From: an uncultured Lachnospiraceae bacterium
GTDB taxonomy: Bacteria > Bacillota > Clostridia > Lachnospirales > Lachnospiraceae
Assembly: GCA_910578825.1 (NCBI GenBank)
Contig: CAJTSB010000051.1
Span: 1 to 15,665 of the forward strand
Direction: 5' to 3'
Length of the DNA: 15,665 nt
The notes below the pieces were generated by a model. That model was not told the DNA's origin and made no database searches. It worked only from the letters and a program-made list of their open reading frames with translations. Below are positions 1-6,800 of the stretch, piece by piece. Both the position numbers and the translations under genes were made by a program. Position 1 is the stretch's first letter; every line of letters begins with the position of its first letter.

Positions 1-8
1 TATAGACC

Positions 9-1199
9 ATGTCTATTTTTATGAAATTAATTTGCGAAACTTATTATACGTTATCCTGGGTTATGGACATATTGACTATTGGGATTCTGGTTGTGATATA
101 CTTTTTTATTTCTGAAAACATAGAATTTCATTCATATATGTCAATAATGGCAATTTTATCTTCTTCAATTCTGTATGTGATGGGAATCCTGCATTCTTTT
201 CATGTTGATTTGTTTAAACTCCATCAGGGAATATCTGAAAATTATTATAATTACATCTCTACGATAGGGAATGTGAACTGGTATGTAGGGTATTTATCTA
301 TGATGTTTCCGATGGGATGTCTTTTATATTTGAATTTCAAAAACTGCTGGATGAAACGATTGTTGTTTATTTATGTGAATCTTGGCTTTTATAATGTCAT
401 CATATGTAAGAGTGATGGAATTATTCTCGGGTTGGCGTCATCATTCCTTGTAGTGGGATGTTTTCTTATGAAACATAAAAATTTTCTTGAGGATTTTATG
501 AAACTTATGTTAAGTTTCAGTGTTATTATGGGAATTGTTTTTCTGATAATAACGTTTTATTCTGGTGAGTATGTGCAAATAGATGGTATTTTCCTGCTTA
601 TAATTAAGAAAAAAATATGGCTTGTTATGGGAACAGGTGTTTTATTTGCATTGTTTTTTCTGAAAACAGATATAAAAAAGAAAATTACCTTAAAGATAAA
701 GTTTACCGAATTAGAGCAGAATATTGTATTATCTATTCTGTTTGTTGCAATTGCAATAGCAGTATTAATTTATGAAATTTCAGTATTTGAGGATGGATGG
801 GGAACGGGACGAGGGCGTTTATGGATTTACACGTATAATTTATTTTCAAATTTTAAATGGATTTATAAATTGTTTGGCTGTGGATGTGACTGCTTTGGTA
901 TAGCCTTTTTAAGTAAGTATTCATCTTATGTTGATGGTATATATCTGAATGCACATAATGAATTTTTGCAATATCTAGTGACAATGGGATTTTTCGGATT
1001 GGTTTCCTATGGTATGATTTGGATTTCTGCCGGAAAAATGTTTATCCAGAAAAAAGAGAAATCTATCGTAGATTGGATATTTTTTTCTGGAATTGTAGGT
1101 TATCTTGGACAGTCAGTTGTAAATAATCCACAGGCGTTAAACTATGCTGTTTTGTTTTTAATGCTGGCACTTTTTAAGAAGTCTTATAAAGAATTATAA
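9..1199 (+). CDS. O-antigen ligase/polymerase-like (Wzy_C) polytopic membrane protein
   Basis: The 396-residue product is very hydrophobic, with about ten membrane segments (for example near residues 15-33, 43-62, 91-111, 240-258 and 325-345). It carries the two hallmarks of the Wzy_C/WaaL family: a G-x-GRGRLW-type motif near residue 263 and, after an extracytoplasmic loop, NAHNEFLQYLVTMGFFG starting at residue 314, with His316 in the usual catalytic-loop position. In this family such proteins polymerise or ligate lipid-linked surface glycans at the outer face of the membrane. The gene is AT-rich (18 G/C in 60 bases at 241-300). An in-frame TAG lies at 3-5, only one codon before the ATG, and the window edge hides any ribosome binding site. 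The N-terminus before the NWYVGY segment (residue ~90) looks short for the family, so this could be a 5'-truncated gene rather than an intact one. It is probably the end of a polysaccharide locus lying to the left. Substrate cannot be told. Confidence 0.75.
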   Translation: MSIFMKLICETYYTLSWVMDILTIGILVVIYFFISENIEFHSYMSIMAILSSSILYVMGILHSFHVDLFKLHQGISENYYNYISTIGNVNWYVGYLSMMFPMGCLLYLNFKNCWMKRLLFIYVNLGFYNVIICKSDGIILGLASSFLVVGCFLMKHKNFLEDFMKLMLSFSVIMGIVFLIITFYSGEYVQIDGIFLLIIKKKIWLVMGTGVLFALFFLKTDIKKKITLKIKFTELEQNIVLSILFVAIAIAVLIYEISVFEDGWGTGRGRLWIYTYNLFSNFKWIYKLFGCGCDCFGIAFLSKYSSYVDGIYLNAHNEFLQYLVTMGFFGLVSYGMIWISAGKMFIQKKEKSIVDWIFFSGIVGYLGQSVVNNPQALNYAVLFLMLALFKKSYKEL

Positions 1200-1286
1200 G
1201 TAGTTTTAATGCTGGGTTTAATTATTTCTGATATTGATATTCAATCAGCTAATATTAGGAGAGCTTTAATAAATGAGAAAGGTCAA

Positions 1287-2054
1287 TTAATTCCTTCCAT
1301 TGCCATGCCCTTTATTATGGCAATTGCCATGATCCTGATATTGGGTTTCCTGGTTATTCTCAGATGAATCTTCATTTTCATTATTTTTTGACAGACTATG
1401 AATTAGCTCCCGGATTTCCCTCATTGTCATATCCTGAATCGCATCGAGAGTGATATTCGGATCAAGAGCCTGAATTTCTAAAAAAGCCTTGTATTTTCCA
1501 CAAGAAAGTCCCATGTTGTGAGCTTCAGAAACTTCTTCTGAAGAGGCAAAGTAGCAATAGGTATTTTTTCGTTTGGCTGTACATGTTTTAACTTTGGAGA
1601 GTATTCTGGAGGATTGTTTTCCATTGGGACCAGTAACAGTAATTGTCATAATTTCGTTTTTGGACAATAACGACAAAATTTTTTCATCATTCATTATTTG
1701 ATTGATGGCGTCCGTATAATTCTTGATTTTCAGATTCAGCGATTTTACAAGCTCCTCTCCGTCTTTGTTAAAACTGTTTACAGAAATTACCTGGTCGAAA
1801 CGGTTGATGTTCAATTCTATGGAAGGATTTATATCAATGCTGATTTGAGCTACCGGAGTAAAGTAAAGCCAACGGCCTCCAAACAGCATAAGAAGTAAAC
1901 ATACACATGCAGCAGCGTATACGTAATATTGACGTCTTGTTGTTTTCACTTTGGTATATCCCTGTGTTTTCTGTTGAAGAAATACTTTGGTATTGTTCTT
2001 TAATTCATCTTCTGCTTGTATCTGCTGGAAGACCTCTTTCAGCTTATGATTCAT
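1287..2054 (-). CDS. RsgI-like transmembrane anti-sigma factor
   Basis: This is a 255-residue single-pass membrane protein. Residues 1-40 are cytoplasmic and would bind the sigma factor. One membrane helix lies at about 43-65. Then comes the RsgI-type extracellular motif ISIDINPSIELNINRFDQVISV (residues 71-92). In characterised clostridial RsgI proteins this Asn-Pro bond (here N76-P77) is where autoproteolysis occurs, a step in signalling. A second conserved-looking segment, SCGKYKAFLEIQALDPN, starts at 184, followed by an MTMREIRELI helix. The tail (224-255) is Asn/Glu/Gln-rich and ends GHGNGRN. I place the start at ATG 2054, not the upstream TTG at 2069: GGAGGTGA lies just upstream of the ATG, and the TTG itself overlaps that site. 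The start overlaps the sigma stop by 11 bases, so translational coupling is likely. By family knowledge it holds the sigma factor at the membrane until an outside signal releases it. The ligand is unknown, and no sugar-binding or glycosidase module is present, unlike several cellulosome RsgI proteins. Confidence 0.82.
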   Translation of the reverse strand: MNHKLKEVFQQIQAEDELKNNTKVFLQQKTQGYTKVKTTRRQYYVYAAACVCLLLMLFGGRWLYFTPVAQISIDINPSIELNINRFDQVISVNSFNKDGEELVKSLNLKIKNYTDAINQIMNDEKILSLLSKNEIMTITVTGPNGKQSSRILSKVKTCTAKRKNTYCYFASSEEVSEAHNMGLSCGKYKAFLEIQALDPNITLDAIQDMTMREIRELIHSLSKNNENEDSSENNQETQYQDHGNCHNKGHGNGRN

Positions 2055-2529
2055 ATCCTTCACCTCCAAGCTTTTCCCTTAATATCTGTTTGGAACGCGT
2101 CAGAAGCGTGTAAATGGTATTTACATTTTTCCCTAAAATACGGCTTATCTGCGGTGCAGTATAATCTTCAAAGTAATACAGATATACAACGTCCCTGTAT
2201 TTCTGAGGAAGGGAAAGTACGGCTTCCAAAATTTCTCTGTAATCGGGAGATAATTCGGCTGGCTGTTCCATTACTTCATCCAGTGAAATAGTGCGGCTGC
2301 GAAAAAAACTTTTCAGCAAATCTTTGCATGCATTGATTGTAACCCGGATAAACCATGCTTTTTCATGTTCTTGATTTTCAAAGGAAACAGAGCTAAGGAC
2401 ATACTTCAAAAACACCGTTTGAAATATGTCCTCGGTATCGGCATAATTTTTCAAATGTAACATACAAAGCCTTCGAATGGTATCGGAATATCGCTCGATG
2501 GCCCTGTCTACCTCTTGTTCGCTCCGCAT
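2044..2529 (-). CDS. ECF-family RNA polymerase sigma factor
   Basis: This is a 161-residue protein of normal ECF length. Region 2 spans residues ~7-75, including the DTEDIFQTVFLKYV helix and the AWFIRVTINACKDLLKS segment, which would bind core polymerase and the -10 element. Region 4 spans ~98-155, with LSLPQKYRDVVYLYYFEDYTA and the helix-turn-helix APQISRILGKNVNTIYTLLTRSKQ, which would bind the -35 element. The frame stays open upstream to 2748, but that stretch overlaps the secreted-protein gene in another frame and does not look like sigma sequence. I therefore start at ATG 2529, which has AAAAAGG about eight bases upstream and lies 22 bases after the preceding stop. The stop overlaps the anti-sigma start, the usual arrangement of a sigma/anti-sigma pair. 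Region 4 is a standard ECF type, whereas the partner is RsgI-like; the classical RsgI partner SigI lacks this region. Targets are unknown, although an ECF-like promoter upstream of the operon suggests autoregulation. Confidence 0.9.
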   Translation of the reverse strand: MRSEQEVDRAIERYSDTIRRLCMLHLKNYADTEDIFQTVFLKYVLSSVSFENQEHEKAWFIRVTINACKDLLKSFFRSRTISLDEVMEQPAELSPDYREILEAVLSLPQKYRDVVYLYYFEDYTAPQISRILGKNVNTIYTLLTRSKQILREKLGGEGYES

Positions 2530-2551
2530 AATGATATCCTTTTTGTATGCT

Positions 2552-2866
2552 TTATCTGCCGCATCCACCCCGGAAACCATTTCCATGTCCACGTCCGCAG
2601 CCTCTGCCCTGTCCGTTTGTATAATTATCACAAACGCCGTCGTTGTCTGCATCGACAAAATTTCTGCCACATCCATAGCCTCTGCCCTGCCCGTCTGTAT
2701 AATTATCGCAGATGCCATCATTGTCTTCGTCAACGTAGTTTTGTCCATTCACACAGTTTTCATTAACGTAATTACGTTGTTCTGCCGGGACAGTTGCCAA
2801 TGGAGTGGTTGTTCCGACGGATATTGCAATAAGTGTTGAGAAAATTCCTAAAAATGTCTTTCCCAT
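2552..2866 (-). CDS. small secreted protein with tandem DxDxDGxxD repeats
   Basis: This 104-residue protein is the first gene of the sigma/anti-sigma operon. ATG 2866 is preceded by a strong AAGGAGGAA site. Residues 1-28 form a weakly charged but hydrophobic signal-like segment. Then follow NYVDEDNDGICDNYT (from 43) and NFVDADNDGVCDNYT (from 69). Each has Asp at loop positions 1, 3, 5 and 9 and Gly at 6, as in calcium-binding EF-hand-like or thrombospondin type 3 loops. Each repeat continues with NGQGRG/DGQGRG and a Cys-Gly-Arg. Six cysteines in the mature part could form disulfides. The C-terminus is Gly/Arg-rich (GRGHGNGFRGGCGR). Calcium binding is inferred from the motif only. Position and short spacing to the sigma gene suggest a signal, a regulator of the anti-sigma factor, or a regulon product. 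I do not know a characterised homologue. A non-secreted fate is possible because the signal peptide is weak (only one basic residue). Confidence 0.72.
   Translation of the reverse strand: MGKTFLGIFSTLIAISVGTTTPLATVPAEQRNYVNENCVNGQNYVDEDNDGICDNYTDGQGRGYGCGRNFVDADNDGVCDNYTNGQGRGCGRGHGNGFRGGCGR
2600..2740 (-). repeat. in-gene tandem repeat, two units (~78 bp period)
   Basis: On the minus strand, 2740-2663 and 2662-2600 are two direct copies that encode N(Y/F)VD(E/A)DNDG(I/V)CDNYT(D/N)GQGRG. Most differences between copies are single-base changes, often silent. On the plus strand both copies contain TGTATAATTATC flanked by similar sequence. The second copy lacks the end of the first unit (YGCGR is replaced by CGRGHGN). 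This points to duplication within the gene, and the number of units may vary among strains. Confidence 0.8.
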
Positions 2867-2905
2867 AGAGATTCCTCCTTTTTATCTATTAATGACTTCA
2901 TATAT

Positions 2906-2934
2906 AATACGATTGACAAGGAAGAATCCATTCA
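2906..2934 (-). promoter_or_regulatory. candidate ECF-type promoter of the sigma operon
   Basis: Reading the minus strand, TGAATG (2934-2929) within GAATGGATTC is followed after 17 bases by CGTATT (2911-2906). A CGTA-type -10 is a hallmark of ECF promoters in Firmicutes, and the spacing fits. Transcription would begin near 2899, leaving about 33 bases before the start codon at 2866. The sequence does not fit a sigma-A promoter. This is pattern matching, and the true consensus for this sigma factor is unknown. Confidence 0.45.
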
Positions 2935-2961
2935 TTTTTTTAAAATTTTTTTTATTTTTAT

Positions 2962-2990
2962 ATTATATCAAAAATCAGGGAGTATGAAAA
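2962..2990 (-). promoter_or_regulatory. candidate sigma-A promoter of the sigma operon
   Basis: On the minus strand, TTTTCA (2990-2985), a 17-base spacer and a perfect TATAAT (2967-2962) are present. The -10 is preceded by TG and one base, an extended -10. Transcription would start near 2955, giving a ~90-base AT-rich leader with long A and T runs. It may supply basal expression alongside the ECF-like site downstream. Confidence 0.5.
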
Positions 2991-3085
2991 TAGTGAGATT
3001 CAGCAATAAACAATAAATTTGGTTGCAACATTCCATTATTTTCCGGACTCTTAATGAAATATAGTTGATAATAATCTGATTATTT

Positions 3086-3103
3086 AGCCATCTAAGAATG
3101 GCT
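3086..3103 (+). other. small hairpin just upstream of a ribosome binding site
   Basis: AGCCAT and ATGGCT form a perfect 6-bp inverted repeat around a 6-base loop. It ends about six bases before the AGGAGG of the gene starting at 3121. It is too short and lacks a T-run, so it is not a terminator. It could be an operator half-site pair or a leader stem; it may also be chance. Confidence 0.25.
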
Positions 3104-3120
3104 TATTTAGGAGGAATGGT

Positions 3121-3666
3121 ATGAAGAAAAGATATGTGATAATGTCTGTAGTTTTGATAATGTCTGCAATATTGGGCGTCAGTATATATTATTTTGCAGA
3201 ATTTGGTCTACGTTTATTTTGTAGAACTGTTTATTTAGAAGACGTCCCGGAAGATAACAGGATATCTTCTGATACGGATTCTGTGATTTATACGCGCAAA
3301 GAAATGGAAAACGAAGCATCAATCATAGTAAAGGTAGAAGTTCTGGATGAATTATCATCAAAAAACAGTCTTACGGAATATCATGAGGGATATGGAATGG
3401 TAATCCGGTTTTGTGCGTTACGCTATGTACGAATATTGGAAGTATACAAAAATAATGGAGATCTGTCAGTCGAGGATGAATTTCAGGTTCAGGAGAGCTG
3501 TGCGATTTATGAACAGGATGGAGAATATTATTATGAGACACAGGATGATATTCCACCATTGAAAAAGGGTACAAAGTATACTCTTTATTTGGATAATGGC
3601 ATTGAAAATATGAGCGGGAAACCTGCTATTATGAACGGCAGTAACGGAATTGTAAAAGTAAAATAA
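3121..3666 (+). CDS. membrane-anchored or secreted protein of unknown function
   Basis: This 181-residue product starts with MKKRYVIMSVVLIMSAILGVSIYYF: two lysines and an arginine, then a hydrophobic stretch (~6-27), a signal anchor or signal peptide without a lipobox cysteine. The rest is an acidic extracytoplasmic domain with alternating beta-type hydrophobic patterns (EASIIVKVEVLDEL near 62-75, CALRYVRILEVYKN near 98-111) and a late LKKGTKYTLYLDN segment. This layout resembles small beta-barrel domains seen in many uncharacterised Clostridia proteins, but I cannot name a family. The start is supported by TTTAGGAGGAATGGT directly before ATG 3121. It is transcribed away from the sigma operon from the shared 254-base intergenic region (2867-3120). 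That makes it a candidate regulon member, although I saw no copy of the operon's ECF-like promoter in front of it. No clear terminator follows the stop. Confidence 0.75.
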   Translation: MKKRYVIMSVVLIMSAILGVSIYYFAEFGLRLFCRTVYLEDVPEDNRISSDTDSVIYTRKEMENEASIIVKVEVLDELSSKNSLTEYHEGYGMVIRFCALRYVRILEVYKNNGDLSVEDEFQVQESCAIYEQDGEYYYETQDDIPPLKKGTKYTLYLDNGIENMSGKPAIMNGSNGIVKVK

Positions 3667-3744
3667 AAATTCTCCTGTGAGGATGAAATTCAGGCTTTGC
3701 AGTTGTATAAAATTACATATTACACTTCACATTTATAGAGTTTT

Positions 3745-3772
3745 TTGTTAAAATGTTACCATATTATATGAT
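3745..3772 (+). promoter_or_regulatory. candidate sigma-A promoter of the GH51 gene
   Basis: TTGTTA (3745-3750), a 16-base spacer and TATGAT (3767-3772) lie about 100 bases before the start codon. A second AT-rich hexamer TATAAT at 3775-3780 has no good -35 at the usual distance. The leader that would result (~3779-3871) is purine-rich and I see no strong stem or known riboswitch in it. Confidence 0.45.
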
Positions 3773-3871
3773 TTTATAATCAAGGTCTATGAGATATGAC
3801 GCCCAGAACAGGGAATACAGACAAGAGAAAATAATAACAGATAGTCCAGGAAGGGAAAGGAGAAATAATTT

Positions 3872-6800
3872 ATGAAAGGAAGTAAAATCAAAAAAGTTGT
3901 TGGTCTGGTTCTTACAACTGCGCTTGTCATGGGATTATGCCATCCCATAGGAAATACGCAGGCAGGGGAAAGCGCACAGGCAGAAGAGAATCTGCTGGCA
4001 GGTACGGAGTTGCTCGCTCACTATGAGTTTCAGGATGGGGGTAAGGATTCCTCCGGCAACCATAATGACGCTGCAATTGGAACTGGCGTTACGGTAAGTA
4101 ATGGGGTAGCCTCCCTGCCAGGTGGCGATAAGGACAGCAGTGCATATATCACTCTGCCGCAGGGCATGTTTGACAATCAGGATACAATGACGATTGCCAT
4201 GTGGCTGAAAGATAATGATCCGCGGACGAGCTGGCTGGCGGCGTTTTTTTTAGGAAGTGAGAAGAACAGCCATGGAATGCCTTCTAATTACTATTATTTT
4301 GTTCCCTGTGAAAAAGATCACAATACATTAAAACTTGTCATGACAAATTCTGTCAATGAAGAGAATCCCTCCAGTACCGAAAAGGGGTTTCGGGAGAGTA
4401 CCAATACGGAATCTTATTGTGGGAAATGGACGCATTATGCGATTGTCATCCAGCCGGATTCTCTGAAATGTTATATCAATGGTTCGTCCGTTGGAACGCA
4501 GTCGGTAGCAAGAAGCGTCAGTGATTTTGGAACAGGTCTTCAGTCCTACATCGGCAGATCTAACTATGACGACCCCTTGTATCAGGGAGATTTCAAGGAT
4601 TTGCGCGTCTATAAGAATGCACTGAATGAAGAGCAGATTATGCAGGTTGCAGGAATTAAGGAAGAACTGCCGCAGTATGCGATGACAATTGATGCAAATA
4701 ATGTGACAAAGAAATTAAATGAAAACCTTTATGGATTGTTTTTCGAGGATATCAATAGTTCCGCTGATGGCGGATTGTATCCGGAGATGGTAAAGAATTA
4801 TTCCTTTGAGAATGCCTATGTGCAAAGAGGAGATGATACCAGCGAATATTTTAAGAAAAACGGTTATGAGACAGTCGGCAATTATAAATTGCATTGGACG
4901 GCCTCTCCGGAAGGAAATTTTGCTGTAAACGGTGAGGAAGGTGTTTCTGATAGCCTGAATGAGACTAATCCACACTATGCCATCGTGACAGGGAATGTTA
5001 CTTTACAAAATGGCGGGTTTGCTCCACAGAGCGATCCCAACAGCGCAGCTATGCCGGTGAAACCTTTCGATGCTGCAAAAAAGACGGGAACTTATACATT
5101 TTCTACATTTGCAAAAGCGCCTCAGGGTTACATTGGCATCCTGAAAGTAAAACTGGTGGACAGCAGCAACAAAGCTATCACCAATGAACAGGAGATTGAT
5201 TTGGATGCGGATGGTTCCTGGAAGAAAGTTTCCGCAGAGCTTACTTCGAATGTTTCCAAAAATACGAAGGGAAAACTTATGCTTTCCGTAGAGGATGCAG
5301 GTGCAAATGATAAGCTGTTTCTTGATATGGTATCTGTTGTTCCCCACGACAGCTATGGCTATGGCAATCCAAATTATGCCTGCGGTGTAGGTGTTCGTAA
5401 GGATCTGGTCGATTTGATGATGGGTCTGAATCCGACGTTCATGCGTTTTCCGGGTGGATGTATCGTGGAAGGTTTTAACTGGGAAGGCCTCTATGACTGG
5501 AGAGATTCAATCGGACCACTGGAAGTAAGGAAGAGCAACACAAACCGTTGGGAAAATTTTGGAAAAGATAAAAATCATACCTGGGGCTATATGCAGTCCT
5601 TTGGATTTGGATATCACGAACTTTTGTCTTTGTGTGAGGATTTTGATTTGGAGCCATTCCCTATTTTAAGCGCCGGCGTCCTTTGCCAGTATGAGACAAA
5701 GGATGTAGAGGCAAAAACGGGAGAAGAATTGCAGGAGTTCATTGACATGGCTACTGACCTGCTTGATTATTGCTGGGGTGATGCGACAAAGAATGAATGG
5801 GCGGAGAAACGGGCACAGAACGGTCATGCACAGCCGTTTAACCTCAAGTATCTCGGAATTGGAAATGAAAATGCATTTGCAAAATATTTTGATAATTTTG
5901 AGGAAATCAAGAGTGCGGTAGAACTTTATGCGCGAACAAATTATCCGGGACATGAACTGCATATCATTTCCAGTGCGGGACCAACTTCCAATTCAAGTCC
6001 CCAAAATGATGGATATTTCGCACGTGGTCTGGAATATGCATACGACCGCCTGGCGCAAAATATGCCGGGAGAGACGCTTGTAGATGAACATTATTATGAA
6101 TCGGAATCATTTATGTATAATCAGTCGGATCGTTACGATTACTATCAGCGTACCGATCAGGGCGGAAGCGATGTGTTTGTAGGTGAATATGCAGTCAGAG
6201 GCAATAACAAGTATTATACAGCGCTTGCAGAGGCATGTTATCTTACCGGACTGGAGCGCAATGCAGATGTGGTAAAGAATATCTCCTACGCACCGTTATT
6301 ATTTAAGGTAAACAGCGGAACCTGGGATCACGACTTAATTTATTTTGATGAATTTGATACGGCGAAATCAACGAATTACTATGTACAGAAGATGTTCTCC
6401 AACAATTATGGTACGGATTTGATTGGTACGGAGCTTACGGCAGCAGGCAAAGATTACAGTAATTATGGAAGTCCTATTTTGGGTACGTATGCGGCAGAAG
6501 GATATATTGACAAAGTAACGATTTATGATAAGGACGGCAAAGTTCTTCTGGAAGATGATTTTGATGATAATTCTAATGGATGGAAAACATTTGGAAATAA
6601 GGGAAGCAACAGCTTTTCCATCTCAGGCGGACGCCTTGTCTTTACCGGAACGAGCGGACAGAATGCTGTTTATCTCCCCAGAGCCGTGCAGGAGAAATGG
6701 AAGAATTTCCGCATAGAGGTTCAGGCAGCAGAAAAAACGTCCGGAGACGGCGGATTTGTTGTCGGCGCCGGATATGACAAACAGTATTACTGGTATAATC

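Noticed and set aside
1200..1286. Terminator between the convergent membrane-protein and anti-sigma genes
   Set aside because: Only short imperfect repeats around CTGAT/ATCAG were found, with no T-tract, so no terminator is called.
2055..2069. TTG start at 2069 for the anti-sigma factor
   Set aside because: The TTG overlaps the GGAGGTGA site that serves the ATG at 2054, so the ATG is the better start.
2530..2748. N-terminal extension of the sigma factor open frame to 234 residues
   Set aside because: It overlaps the secreted-protein gene in another frame, has no sigma-like sequence, and mirrors that gene's repeat (IIIQTGRAEA and IIIQTDRAEA). A good start with a ribosome site exists at 2529.
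3023..3050. ECF-like promoter (TTGCAACA then CCGGAC) before the 181-residue gene
   Set aside because: The spacing is only about 14 bases, and the motif does not match the candidate ECF promoter of the neighbouring operon.
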